From Nitrospira sp. ND1 (GTDB taxonomy: Bacteria > Nitrospirota > Nitrospiria > Nitrospirales > Nitrospiraceae): DNA of 64,000 nucleotides. Position 1 is the stretch's first letter. Each line of letters starts with the position of its first letter. The stretch is from contig NZ_FWEX01000006.1 in the NCBI RefSeq assembly GCF_900170025.1, positions 162,668 through 226,667 of the forward strand, given 5' to 3'. The notes under the pieces were generated by a model. That model made no database searches. It worked only from the letters and a program-made list of their open reading frames with translations, and was not told where the DNA came from. The position numbers were made by a program, and so were the translations under genes. This document shows positions 18,032 through 27,067 of the stretch, piece after piece.

Positions 18032-19795
18032 TCACTCATGCTGGAGGTGATGATAGGGAGGAAGCGTCATGAGCCGCTGGTCGTCCACCGGTCCGCCGAC
18101 TGTAAAGTGATACAGCGATTGAATGGACAGGTCCTTGATGCCCACGACCTCATGCACCGGGTCGTCGAAAAAGCAGCCAATGCCCGTGCCCCGCACTCCC
18201 GCTGCCTCCGCCTCCAGATAAAGCACCTGCCCGACCACGCCGGCCTCCCAGAACAGGCGTGGATACCACCAAGCCCCGCCCTGCCGCAAGCGGCCCTCGA
18301 ACTCCGCCAGCATCCCGAGCGAAAAGGCACTATCGCCGGCAATGCCCTGTTGGCAACTGACTTGCGCCGCCAGACGTTGTGCATCCCCCTGCAGCAGCCA
18401 GAACAGCGGAAGATCGTTCGGACAGCCAGGTGCCGGGGTCCATTCCAATTCGGGATTCATCGATTGCTGCAGAAACGGCAGCTTGTTCGGGTCACGCGCC
18501 AGCATATACAGCCCGGCCTCCAGCCCCTCGACGCGATGCACAAACAGCATGAGATGAATCGCCGGATCCCAAGGCAGGACATCCCACGGCATGGGCCGCT
18601 GCAATTGCGGTCGCTCCACGCGAGGCATCACCCGCTGCAGGATGTGAAAGAATGTGGCGGCTGAAATAGATGTGCGGCCATCGAAGGAGACGGCGCTGCG
18701 GCGCTGCCTGATGATCGCCGCTGCGTCGTCCGTCGTTCGTGAAGCGTGAAGCGTCTCGGGTGGGACAATGGGGGTCCCAGCAAGCGACACGATCGGGTGC
18801 TCCAGGCTGGTCTTCCAAGAGGCCTCTGCCACCTGATCGATGACGTCCCAATGCACCCCATGTTCGCGACTCAGCTCATTGGCCTTCCCATGCCACGGCC
18901 CCACAGCCACACCGGTGACGGCCGCCTCCTCCAGAAACAACGGCAAATTTTGATTCTCACGCGATGAGCTCGATGCACGAGCCTCGGCTTCAACAGGCCA
19001 GATCACCGCGAGACAATCTGGATGTTCCGGCTCCACCCCGCTGAAATCGTCTACGCGGTGGGTTCCCAGTACCCTCGCGGTCTGGTTCTGATCGGCTCCA
19101 TCCAACAGCGCCATCTTCCAACCGAGTGTCGCCGCCGCAATACGCGCGGACCCGATCGCATGGCCGACATCGTGGTTGCAGTAGCGAAACGCCCGCTCGC
19201 CGTACTTCCAGGCTTCCCGCCAATGGACTGAGGTGAGACCGAACAGAAACGCTCCTGACGGAAAGGGAGCCAATAGACGCGAGATGGCGGCCGGCGAACA
19301 GTCAGCGCGTAACTCCACCCCATGTTCTCTCGGTGCGTAGTGATAGAGCCCCGGCTTCAGGTCGAGCCCCTCGGCCGACGGCAGAAGGACGTAGCCTTCC
19401 GTCGGGTGGAGATTGCCGGACGAAGGATTGTTCCGCAGGGCCCATTCCGACTCCCCGGCCTTCTTCCAGGCTGAGAGCCCGAGGGCCAGTTCGAAAAACC
19501 GTGAAACGGTCCGGTTGGTCAGCGGCTGCACAGGAACAGACCCCGGTTGATAGATGGCGTCGTAGGACGGCGACCGTGGCTCCTCGTCTGCCTTCAGCAA
19601 TGGCAAGCGCACCAACTGCGTCCCGTCAAATCGCCGAAAGGGATTGGGCTGGTTTGCCCAGTCCAGATACCCCAATGACCGCGCATATCGATTGAAATGG
19701 TGTTTGGTTCGAACGTGATAGGCAATCACGCGATCGACCGGATCGGTTGAAAGCAGCTCAGTGGAGATGGCGGAAGACGGTTGTTCAGGAGTCAT
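18032..19795 (-). CDS. double nitroreductase-fold protein, SagB/ThcOx family
   Basis: Flavin oxidoreductase-type protein, 587 residues, built of two nitroreductase-like halves (about 60-280 and about 355-575). The first half has the FMN-contact motif ALRNNPSSGNLHPTEGYV and AFRYCNHDVGHAIGSARIAA. The second has IIRQRRSAVSFDGRTSISAATF and a C-terminal EAEAAGVRGTGIGCFFDD. SagB-type relatives oxidise azolines in thiazole/oxazole peptide biosynthesis, but no YcaO cyclase, precursor peptide or protease is nearby, so that role is not supported here. The linker between the halves (residues about 347-356) coincides with a copy of a short intergenic repeat. Substrate unknown. Confidence 0.8.
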   Translation of the reverse strand: MTPEQPSSAISTELLSTDPVDRVIAYHVRTKHHFNRYARSLGYLDWANQPNPFRRFDGTQLVRLPLLKADEEPRSPSYDAIYQPGSVPVQPLTNRTVSRFFELALGLSAWKKAGESEWALRNNPSSGNLHPTEGYVLLPSAEGLDLKPGLYHYAPREHGVELRADCSPAAISRLLAPFPSGAFLFGLTSVHWREAWKYGERAFRYCNHDVGHAIGSARIAAATLGWKMALLDGADQNQTARVLGTHRVDDFSGVEPEHPDCLAVIWPVEAEARASSSSRENQNLPLFLEEAAVTGVAVGPWHGKANELSREHGVHWDVIDQVAEASWKTSLEHPIVSLAGTPIVPPETLHASRTTDDAAAIIRQRRSAVSFDGRTSISAATFFHILQRVMPRVERPQLQRPMPWDVLPWDPAIHLMLFVHRVEGLEAGLYMLARDPNKLPFLQQSMNPELEWTPAPGCPNDLPLFWLLQGDAQRLAAQVSCQQGIAGDSAFSLGMLAEFEGRLRQGGAWWYPRLFWEAGVVGQVLYLEAEAAGVRGTGIGCFFDDPVHEVVGIKDLSIQSLYHFTVGGPVDDQRLMTLPPYHHLQHE

Positions 19796-19843
19796 GGCGG
19801 CCAGTCTAACGAGGCGGAGGAAGGAAAGTAAACGCGGGCCACC

Positions 19844-20539
19844 TCAACCGAGCAGGCGGGCGATTCCGAAAGCGGCCGCCGCAGCTAGTCCGCCGACCAG
19901 CACGGTTTGGAACCCGCCGCGCCAAGGCGGTACGCCGGTAAACCCGCTTTTCACGTAGCCGAATACAAACAGAGCCACGGGAGTCACCGCCACCGACCAC
20001 CAGAGCGCGGTGTGAATATCGGAGAACACCATGTAGGGCAGCAGCGGAATAAGTCCGCCGACCACATAGGACAGCGCGATCGTCCAGGCGCTGATCCGCG
20101 CGCGCGTCGGATCAGGCTCCTCGAGCCCCAGCTCAAACCGCATCATGAAATCGACCCACTGCGTCGGATTGGCCTGAAGTGTCTCAATCAACGGAGCAAT
20201 CTGTTCATCGCGCAAACCATAGCCGCGAAAAATCTCGGACACTTCTTCGGCCTCCCGTTCCGGAATATGCTGCGTCTCCCGCAACTCCCGCAGGCGCTCA
20301 GACGCGTAATGTTCCAGATCCGTCTTTGCCACGAGATACCCACCCAAGCCCATGGCAATCGAGCCGGCCGCGATCTCGGCTAACCCGGCTGTGACCACCA
20401 GGCCGGATGAAGCCACCGCGCCGGAGAGGCCGGCCGCCAACGCAAAGGGCACCGTCAACCCGTCGGCCATACCGATGACGATATCGCGGACCGTCGCGGT
20501 GGCGGTGAAGTGTTTTTCAATATGAGGAGTCACGGGCAT
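19844..20539 (-). CDS. VIT1/CCC1-family iron/manganese transporter
   Basis: Membrane transporter of 231 residues with five hydrophobic segments. The N-terminal DIVIGMADGLTVPFALAAGLSGA is the characteristic first transmembrane segment of the vacuolar-iron-transporter family, and the cytosolic Glu-rich helix pair (ELRETQHIPEREAEEVSEIF) is the metal-binding domain that feeds Fe2+ or Mn2+ to the pore. Probably exports or detoxifies ferrous iron or manganese by proton antiport. It follows a small basic protein gene by 18 bases and likely shares its transcript. Confidence 0.9.
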   Translation of the reverse strand: MPVTPHIEKHFTATATVRDIVIGMADGLTVPFALAAGLSGAVASSGLVVTAGLAEIAAGSIAMGLGGYLVAKTDLEHYASERLRELRETQHIPEREAEEVSEIFRGYGLRDEQIAPLIETLQANPTQWVDFMMRFELGLEEPDPTRARISAWTIALSYVVGGLIPLLPYMVFSDIHTALWWSVAVTPVALFVFGYVKSGFTGVPPWRGGFQTVLVGGLAAAAAFGIARLLG

Positions 20540-20557
20540 GTGAGCACTCCGAGCTGC

Positions 20558-20815
20558 CTATGCCTCTTGAATGCGCACGAACTCCCGCGCGCTGCGCAAA
20601 TCTTCCTGCGTGCAGAGTTTCAGTTCCAGCAAGAGATGCTCCAAGGCCGCCACCCGGGCGGCTACCTCCGGCAGCACCACATCGATCCGCTCCACGAGAT
20701 CTTGCAACCGGCGGGTCATCCCGGCCTCGCCGCTTTTCGTCGCCGCGCCCTTCCGTTTCTGTCCGACCGAACGATTGCGGCCCGACTGCCGTGGCACTTT
20801 CCTTTTGGGTGGCAT
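20558..20815 (-). CDS. small basic/coiled-coil protein upstream of VIT transporter
   Basis: 85 residues. The first 30 are Arg/Lys-rich (MPPKRKVPRQSGRNRSVGQKRK) and the rest is a predicted amphipathic helix with Leu/Val heptads (RLQDLVERIDVVLPEVAARVAALEHLLLEL). A GGAGG ribosome site sits just upstream of ATG 20815, and the VIT gene begins 18 bases after its stop. The context suggests a partner or regulator of metal transport, but there is no family match I can name. Confidence 0.65.
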   Translation of the reverse strand: MPPKRKVPRQSGRNRSVGQKRKGAATKSGEAGMTRRLQDLVERIDVVLPEVAARVAALEHLLLELKLCTQEDLRSAREFVRIQEA

Positions 20816-21136
20816 AGGTCCCTCCTGGTTAGGCTGCTTGTGTACGCGCCTTCCTGGCGCCGGTCAAGCGGAGGATGTCGAGAAAGGGATGTCGATGCGA
20901 GAAAGGAAACCTCAAGCGATAGTTAAAGCTCTCAGGCAGGCACGTCCAACAGCCTGAATTGTCGAGGGATCGCCGATAAGCCGATCAACGCCTCCAAGAC
21001 TCTCCAATCTTCCAGAAGTCAAACTTCATACCAACTACAGCAGCATGGGAATTTGCATCGCACATAAATTATTACTTCAAGTTGTATTGTGCCGATGAGA
21101 GCGCGGAAACAGCCCCCTAGTTCATGGCTGGGGCGA
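20816..21136. other. intergenic region, AT-rich in part
   Basis: No convincing gene. The stretch 21035-21090 is markedly AT-richer than its surroundings and probably carries the promoter of the minus-strand small-protein/VIT pair. A short direct repeat GGATGTCGA occurs twice near 20872-20895. Confidence 0.5.
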
Positions 21137-22381
21137 CTAGCGGACGGACTTCGGCTTGACGTGATTCAACCCACCCGCCCCCGTGCTGTCGTTGACGATG
21201 GCGGGGTAGGATTGAATGAATTTCAGCATGCTTGGCGTGGAGGCATCCCCCAACCAATAGGGATTGTTCCGCTGCATGACGGTGTAGTTGGCTTTGAGTT
21301 CATCGCGCACCCGCAGGTAAATCCACTCGTACCGTGGATGGTCAGGGGGAGTGTCGTGACCGTAGGTACCTCGATAGTCATCACCCTGGACCTCAGGCGC
21401 CAGGATTACGGTGCCACTCAATCGCGGATAGTACGTAAGCACTCCCGGTGCACCTGAAGGCGGCTGCAGGACGAGACCTTTGCTCTTGTTACTGTTCGAA
21501 CTCCCGAGTCCGATCCCTTCGGCTTGCAGAATCGGCACCATCGCAGCGACATGTTCCCGGCTGTAGTTGAAATCCGGCACCACGTCACTCTGCACAAAGT
21601 ATTTCTTCATGGCGCGAATCACCGCAAGTTGTCCATCGTACTGCCTCTGCGCACTCCCCCCCTCCTCCACGAAGGAAGTCACGGGCTCGCCGATTGCGGA
21701 TTCGGTCGTGGAGATCTGCGTCAGGTTCGGGTGCTGATCGATGTGCGCGGCCAGGGCGGCAAGGAAGGCATCCAATCGACCGAGAATCGTCGGATGCCAC
21801 AACTTGAGATTGTAGGCATACTTGCCCGGCTGATTACTCATTCGATAGGCCCACAGATACTCGTACTGGGTATGGGCGCGGTTTGGATCGGCATTCCAGG
21901 CCCGTCCCCCCTGCAGGTCGTTCGGCAGGATCTCTGACGCTCCCTTCGCACTTTTAAATTCACGCCATGCCAGCGCCACAATGAGATGCTTGTTCTCCAG
22001 TGCACCCAACCGGGTCAGAATCTGATCGATCTGGCCGAAATCGTACCGGCTGGCTCCGCCGCGACTATCCCTGGATTCATATCGCCCCCACAACAGAATC
22101 ACTTTGATACCTCGCAGCTGAGGCGTGTTTCTCAATTCCTCGTAAATTGTCTCCATCTGCGCAGGTGAACGTAATTGCCAGTCTTCAATCTTGACGTAAA
22201 TGCCTGGATGCCATCTGTCGTCCGCAGCGGACGTGCCGGGGACGACCACCAGAAGCAACATCGAGACGAACATCAGGCAGAGCCGGCCGAGAAGACTCCT
22301 GGCTGATTGACGCCATTGTGAGCCCGTGGCGCTCAGCACAAGGCCACCGTTGGTGGTTGCTCCTGAATGATCGATAGGCAT
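21137..22381 (-). CDS. secreted uncharacterised protein, possibly glycoside-hydrolase-like barrel
   Basis: 414 residues with an N-terminal export signal (hydrophobic core LCLMFVSMLLLVVVPG, then TSAA cleavage near residue 52; ATG codons inside the first 40 residues could give a shorter start). The mature part has the rhythm of a TIM-barrel sugar hydrolase: GIYVKIEDWQL, GIKVILLWGRYES, a helix-rich IDQILTRLGALENKHLIVALAWREF, ISTTESAIGEP with a Glu at the end of a strand, and DVVPDFNY. These Glu residues could be catalytic, but no named GH family is evident. It is a single gene on the minus strand. Function is inferred only from fold-like patterns. Confidence 0.65.
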   Translation of the reverse strand: MPIDHSGATTNGGLVLSATGSQWRQSARSLLGRLCLMFVSMLLLVVVPGTSAADDRWHPGIYVKIEDWQLRSPAQMETIYEELRNTPQLRGIKVILLWGRYESRDSRGGASRYDFGQIDQILTRLGALENKHLIVALAWREFKSAKGASEILPNDLQGGRAWNADPNRAHTQYEYLWAYRMSNQPGKYAYNLKLWHPTILGRLDAFLAALAAHIDQHPNLTQISTTESAIGEPVTSFVEEGGSAQRQYDGQLAVIRAMKKYFVQSDVVPDFNYSREHVAAMVPILQAEGIGLGSSNSNKSKGLVLQPPSGAPGVLTYYPRLSGTVILAPEVQGDDYRGTYGHDTPPDHPRYEWIYLRVRDELKANYTVMQRNNPYWLGDASTPSMLKFIQSYPAIVNDSTGAGGLNHVKPKSVR

Positions 22382-22673
22382 GAGTCAATGTTCCCTGTGT
22401 CCCCGCCCGTCAGTCGATGGAACTCTCGCTGGACGACGAACCTTGTCGGTCCCTCGCCATTCTGAAGGGAGAACCGACCATTGTCTGTAGTCACCCCTGG
22501 GACAGGGATGATCGCACAGGAGATCGGCTTGACTGGGGGCAGATGAGAAGGGAGCGGTCAGCGCGGACTCGACGAGTTGGAGGGGAAAATCAAGAACAAG
22601 ATCCGCCTCCGCCGGCGAGCTGTCTCGAACCTCGAGTGCATCTGCGGCGGTGAGATCGCGACTCTGCCTGAAG

Positions 22674-23531
22674 TCAGGCGGCCATGGCCACGGGACTAAA
22701 CAACTTCACCGTCTCCTGCAATTGCTCCTGCGCCTCGCTCAGTAATGCCGGCCACTCACTGACATCGAATCGGGTGGACTGCAATGCGGCCCGATGAAAC
22801 GACAACTCCTTCGGAGCAACGGAGGGATGCAATTCATTGTGGTCTGCAACGACCCCGGCGAGATGTACGATCGAGGCATGGAGCGCATAGTCGCCCGCCT
22901 CGTCGGGACACAGCTGATGTCTGATGGCCTGCTCGATTTGAGACGGCATCCCCCAGGAATGAATCAGTTCCGTGCCCACTTCCGTAAAATCGCACCCGAA
23001 GTTGGATTGCTCGACTTCCGCCAGCGGGCTGCCCAGGTTGCCGGCTTCGATGAGCGCCGATTGAGCGCGCTCGGGAATGGTCTGATACAACACCAGGTGC
23101 CCGATATCCCGCAGCAGCCCCTCGATAAAGAACCGCTCACTGTCATCGATGCCGCAGGATTTGGCGATCTTGCCGGCCATCAGGGCGCAAAGCACGCTCT
23201 TGCGCCAATAGGCAGACAGATCCATGATCTGCACCGTCATGCCGCTGAAACTGCGGCCGATGGTCGTCGCGGTCACCAGGTCACGGATCGCTTGCATCCC
23301 GAGCAAATTCACCGCGCGGGTCACCGTATCGACCTGCTTGGGAACCCCATACAGCGGGCTGTTCACAATCTTCAGGACGCGGGCGGAAATTGCCGGGTCC
23401 ATTTTGAGGACCTTCGCCAAATCATCCATCGTCGAGTCCGGGTTGTCCACGACATCGCGAACTCGATAGTAGATCTCAGGGAGGGTGAAAACGTTTGAGC
23501 AGGATTGGACGAGTTCTTGCGCCGATGCCAT
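22674..23531 (-). CDS. HDOD-domain signalling protein
   Basis: 285 residues, almost entirely an HDOD domain (degenerate HD-GYP relative). Diagnostic segments are LPEIYYRVRDVVDNPDSTMDDLAKVLKMDPAISARVLKIVNSPLYG, AVNLLGMQAIRDLV and LLRDIGHLVLY, where the metal-binding HD pair is not kept in active form. HDOD proteins serve as scaffolds in chemotaxis, cell-cycle and c-di-GMP signalling. No receiver or GGDEF partner is adjacent. An upstream GGAGGATCGTCTATC supports ATG 23531. Confidence 0.88.
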   Translation of the reverse strand: MASAQELVQSCSNVFTLPEIYYRVRDVVDNPDSTMDDLAKVLKMDPAISARVLKIVNSPLYGVPKQVDTVTRAVNLLGMQAIRDLVTATTIGRSFSGMTVQIMDLSAYWRKSVLCALMAGKIAKSCGIDDSERFFIEGLLRDIGHLVLYQTIPERAQSALIEAGNLGSPLAEVEQSNFGCDFTEVGTELIHSWGMPSQIEQAIRHQLCPDEAGDYALHASIVHLAGVVADHNELHPSVAPKELSFHRAALQSTRFDVSEWPALLSEAQEQLQETVKLFSPVAMAA

Positions 23532-23801
23532 GATAGACGATCCTCCTTGGTGCGCGTTGCGCGTGCGCCCTGCACAGGGGCCCCCGGCTATCTTTATCGG
23601 TTGCGGCCTGTCTTTTCTGAAGCGGCGGGAGATCTGGGGTCTATCGAAAGCCGCGGGGCGGTTGTGATCGTCTTATTTGTTCCACAATGAGTTGGACAAG
23701 CGTTAGGACATTCGGTAACTTCTGACGGCAATTGATTGGTGGCGAAAACTGCCGTTTCCACTCACATATCAAAGCTAGAACCACCCCTATTTGTTCACCT
23801 C

Positions 23802-24503
23802 ATGAGAATTGTCAGCTGGAATTGCAATGGCGCACTTCGTAAAAAGCTCCCACAGCTTCTCTCGCTCAATGCTGATATCTATATTATTCAAGAATGCGAA
23901 AGCCCAGAGGGCTCGATAGACAGCTCATATAAGGATTGGGCTAACGGTTCATTGTGGGTTGGGAGTAATAAACACAGAGGGTTGGGAGTATTTTCGTGCA
24001 GCGCACGTCTGGCCATGCTCGACTGGGACAGCAACGGACTTGAGTCATTCCTTCCTTTTACTATCGACAACAAGATCACAGTATTGGCGGTTTGGACCCG
24101 CCACGCTAATTCGCCGACGTTCCGCTACATCGGTCAATTGTGGAAATACCTTCAAGCACACAAGACAAGGGTTGAGAACCGCCGCATGATCATCTGCGGA
24201 GACCTCAACAGCAACGCATGCTGGGACGTCTGGGATCGGTGGTGGAATCACAGTGATGTCGTGAGGGAGCTGTCCTCAATCGGCCTCGAGAGCGTCTACC
24301 ACCATTACACCGGCGAGCAGCAGGGGAAGGAAACACAACCCACCTTTTTTATGCACCGGAAGGTTGCTCGGCCCTACCACATCGACTATGCATTTGCTTC
24401 CGCCGATTTGTTTCAATCCTCCGAAATTTCAATCGGCAGAGCCGATGAATGGCTGGCCTTCAGTGACCACATGCCCTTAGTGCTCGATATCGCTTGCGTC
24501 TAA
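23802..24503 (+). CDS. endonuclease/exonuclease/phosphatase (EEP) family protein
   Basis: Metal-dependent phosphodiesterase or phosphatase fold, 233 residues from ATG 23802 (the frame is open 66 bases further up, but homologous proteins begin with the MRIVSWNCNG strand). Catalytic motifs: WNCNG near residue 5, IIQECE (metal Glu), CGDLNSN, and C-terminal SDHMPL, with His in RPYHIDYAF. Both catalytic Asp/His elements are intact. The gene has lower GC and different codon choice from its neighbours (for example ATA Ile, AGA Arg, TTA Leu), suggesting recent acquisition. It stands alone, with no transposase or toxin/antitoxin partner visible. DNA-repair nuclease versus small-molecule phosphatase cannot be decided. 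Confidence 0.82.
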   Translation: MRIVSWNCNGALRKKLPQLLSLNADIYIIQECESPEGSIDSSYKDWANGSLWVGSNKHRGLGVFSCSARLAMLDWDSNGLESFLPFTIDNKITVLAVWTRHANSPTFRYIGQLWKYLQAHKTRVENRRMIICGDLNSNACWDVWDRWWNHSDVVRELSSIGLESVYHHYTGEQQGKETQPTFFMHRKVARPYHIDYAFASADLFQSSEISIGRADEWLAFSDHMPLVLDIACV

Positions 24504-24623
24504 TTTACCGTTCAAATCGACGGGTGTACTGGAGGCGGTTTTGCCAGGCGCTCGCCCGCAGATAATCAACAAAACAAAAGAACGGCCCAACAACTCCCAA
24601 CTTCTCCCAGTAGCCTCCCGGCC

Positions 24624-25193
24624 CTAAACCGGCGCGTTGCCGGGCCTCCACTTGATACTGCAGCCGACGCTGGCTTTTTGGCTGGGATTCACAGGCTTTC
24701 CGCCCAGCACGGCATCGATCGCAGCACGGAGGTCTCGACCGGTGACCGGCTTGTTGTTGCCGGGGCGTGAGTCGTCCAGTTGGCCGCGATACACCAGCCG
24801 CCGATACCGATCGAACAGGAAAAAGTCCGGCGTGCAGGCAGCCCGGTAGGCCTTCGCCACCTCCTGCGTGTCATCACAACAGAACGGAAAGGTGAACGCG
24901 AGCCGCTCGGCCATCTCCTTCAGTCGCGGGGGCGCGTCGTCCGGATACGACTTCGGATCGTTGCTGCTGATCGCGATCATCCCGAGGCCCGTGCCCTGAT
25001 AGTCCCGCCCGATCCCGGCGAGTTCCTGCTCCACATGCACCACATAGGGGCAATGGCGGCAGATGAACATCACCAACAAGGCGGATGAGCCGGCGAAGGA
25101 GTCGAGTTGATACACCTCACCGCTCACCACATCGCGTAACGTAAACGCAGGCGCACTCGTGCCCAGCGACAGCATGAACGACTCGACGGCCAT
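24624..25193 (-). CDS. thioredoxin-like redoxin (AhpC/TSA superfamily)
   Basis: Cytoplasmic thioredoxin-fold protein, 189 residues from ATG 25193; 57 more upstream bases are open but add a sequence unlike the family. Motifs: LGTSAPAFTLRDVVSG, then LLVMFICRHCPYVVHVEQEL, where CRHC is the active-site pair, a cis-Pro region CTPDFFLF and a conserved tail GCSIKWRPGNAP. This subgroup (often called thioredoxin family protein YneN/ResA-like) reduces thiols or peroxides; there is no signal peptide, so it acts in the cytoplasm. It is monocistronic. Confidence 0.85.
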   Translation of the reverse strand: MAVESFMLSLGTSAPAFTLRDVVSGEVYQLDSFAGSSALLVMFICRHCPYVVHVEQELAGIGRDYQGTGLGMIAISSNDPKSYPDDAPPRLKEMAERLAFTFPFCCDDTQEVAKAYRAACTPDFFLFDRYRRLVYRGQLDDSRPGNNKPVTGRDLRAAIDAVLGGKPVNPSQKASVGCSIKWRPGNAPV

Positions 25194-25404
25194 ATCCACC
25201 TCACCATATTCTGTCTCACACGGGTTTGACCCCGTCGCCTCACCGCCCATTCACTCTACAAGTCTCGCGCCGACGACTCAAGCGCGAGACCTCATTGACC
25301 TGCTTTTCACTCCCCGCGTATGCTGAGACCTGAGGTGCCTGCATCTTCACGACGGGCACCACGCAAAGACGGTCCACTGCTCACGTTTCAAGAAAGAATC
25401 ATCT

Positions 25405-25827
25405 ATGCAATTCGATGCCGCTCTGGCCGCACAAGATACCCTCCAGGAATCGGAAACCGAGCTCGGTGCCGATTGGGACCGCGCCGTTGAACTTGAAAGT
25501 ACGTTCTCTTCCAACGCCGGTTCCACAGCCCGCGAGGCCTACGAGCAATTGCTCGCGCTGGCCGATCGACACCCCGACGCACATCGTTTCCAGGCCTTCT
25601 GTATCTACATCACCTGGCAACAGGTCACAGAAGAGACGATCGCTCGCCATTTTCAAACCGGAATGACGCTCTCCGAGACCTATCTGGCCTCGCCTGAGGG
25701 GAAGGATCCACGCCATCTTGCCTACGTCGCCGAGCTGCTTGAGTCATTTCGCGCCGGCCTCGGCCTGGATGAAGAAGACGACATCGTGGTGGAGTTTCGC
25801 AAAGACACTCCCAAGGGCGGCGACTGA
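25405..25827 (+). CDS. uncharacterised helical protein heading a TPR gene run
   Basis: 140 residues, acidic, all-helical by pattern, no signal peptide. The central part (TAREAYEQLLALADRHPDAHRFQAFCIYITWQQV) looks like one degenerate TPR-type helix pair. It is the first of five plus-strand genes (to 28404). The short gap after it carries a copy of the GTGAAGCGTAAAGCG-type repeat. I do not recognise a family. Confidence 0.65.
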   Translation: MQFDAALAAQDTLQESETELGADWDRAVELESTFSSNAGSTAREAYEQLLALADRHPDAHRFQAFCIYITWQQVTEETIARHFQTGMTLSETYLASPEGKDPRHLAYVAELLESFRAGLGLDEEDDIVVEFRKDTPKGGD

Positions 25828-25899
25828 CCCAAGCCGTGAAGCGTAAAGCGTTTCAAAAACGAGATACGAGCGACGGGAGACGAACGACGGTTCTAAGAC

Positions 25900-26667
25900 A
25901 TGGCTGAGAACGACAAACACCGCGCACGCATTTTTCTCCATCGTGGCGATCTCGTCCAGGCACGCGTCGCCTGGGAGGCGGCCGTCAAGGACGACCGCCT
26001 GACCGGGACCCAGCGTGAACTCTCGAACAGCCTCGGCAACCTCGGCAACACCTATGCCTTGGCCGGCGAATTGGAGAAGGCCGACGCCTGCTACAAAGAA
26101 GTGCTGGCGATCCAACGTAGCGAGCAGGATCCCCACGCCATCGCCCATACTCTCGTCAATCTCGGCAACCTGTACATCGGCGCCGACCGGCCCGAAAAGG
26201 CCCGTCCTTACTATCTGGAAGCCCTCGATCTTCTCAAACCGCTCAACGACCATCGCGCCCTCGGCATCCTCTACCACAACCTGGCCATGGAAGAGGCCCG
26301 GCAGCACCAATGGGATGAGTCCATCCGGTTGTTCACGCAAGCGCTGGACTCCCACCGGGTGGTCGGCAACGAAGAAGGCCTGGCCGGCACCTATAGTCAG
26401 CTGGGAAAGACCTTCCTCGACAGCGGCCGCACGGTAGAGGCCGAACGATGTTTCAACAATGCCTCCGAGCATTTCATCAAGCTCGGCAATCCGGCCGGCG
26501 AGGCGGCGGTCCTCCGGGAACTGGCCGAACTCTATGAACAACGACAGGATACGGTCGCGGCCATCCGTTGTGTAGAACGGCTGCACCATCTGGCGCTGGG
26601 AACCGGACGCGCGCCCGCTGACGCGGACCGCGAACGGCTCGCCAGACTCCGGGCCGCCCGTAGCTGA
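25900..26667 (+). CDS. tetratricopeptide-repeat protein
   Basis: 255 residues containing about five consecutive TPRs of the longer 40-residue TPR_12 type (NSLGNLGNTYALAGELEKADACYKEVLAI; HTLVNLGNLYIGADRPEKARPYYLEAL; ILYHNLAMEEARQHQWDESIRLFTQAL; GTYSQLGKTFLDSGRTVEAERCFNNA; VLRELAELYEQRQDTVAAIRCVERL). Likely a protein-protein adaptor in the cytoplasm; partners unknown but the adjacent small genes are candidates. No signal sequence. Confidence 0.85.
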   Translation: MAENDKHRARIFLHRGDLVQARVAWEAAVKDDRLTGTQRELSNSLGNLGNTYALAGELEKADACYKEVLAIQRSEQDPHAIAHTLVNLGNLYIGADRPEKARPYYLEALDLLKPLNDHRALGILYHNLAMEEARQHQWDESIRLFTQALDSHRVVGNEEGLAGTYSQLGKTFLDSGRTVEAERCFNNASEHFIKLGNPAGEAAVLRELAELYEQRQDTVAAIRCVERLHHLALGTGRAPADADRERLARLRAARS

Positions 26668-26733
26668 ACGAACAACGGTGATGGTAGAATCCCGCGTCAC
26701 CAGACCAGCCAATCACGCTTCATAAGGAGCCTC

Positions 26734-27051
26734 ATGGATATCAGCGCGTTTCGCCAAATGGTTGAGAAAAACCCGAAAGGATTCCTGGGTCGCTACGGCC
26801 TAGGCAATAAGATTTTGCAGGAAGGCGGCAGCGTCGAAGAAGCCGCGGAGCACCTCACGGTCGCCACCCAACTGGATCCGACGCATGTGGCGTCGCACCT
26901 CGCCCTCGGACGCGCCCTCGTCACACTGGGCAAGAAGGAAGAGGCCAAACCTGTCTTGAAGGCCGGGATCGACGCAGCCGTCTCCGGGCGATCCAACGGC
27001 GGTGTGGATCTGGTGCCGGAACTGCAACAACTCTTGAGGACGCTCGGGTAG
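26734..27051 (+). CDS. small two-repeat TPR protein
   Basis: 105 residues with two TPR helix pairs (RYGLGNKILQEGGSVEEAAEHLTVATQLDP and VASHLALGRALVTLGKKEEAKPVLKAGIDAA). It has a good ribosome site (AAGGAG) before ATG 26734. It lies between the larger TPR gene and a 66-residue helical protein, so these may form one complex. Such short TPR proteins are common and of unknown role. Confidence 0.8.
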   Translation: MDISAFRQMVEKNPKGFLGRYGLGNKILQEGGSVEEAAEHLTVATQLDPTHVASHLALGRALVTLGKKEEAKPVLKAGIDAAVSGRSNGGVDLVPELQQLLRTLG

Positions 27052-27067
27052 GACGGTTGGAGGATTT

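Noticed and set aside
18032-19795. Thiazole/oxazole-modified peptide cluster
   Set aside because: Only a SagB-like gene is present; no YcaO cyclase, precursor or protease within the window.
22417-22653. 78-residue plus-strand frame between the secreted protein and HDOD genes
   Set aside because: Low-quality composition (Arg/Asp/Pro), no ribosome site and no structural pattern.
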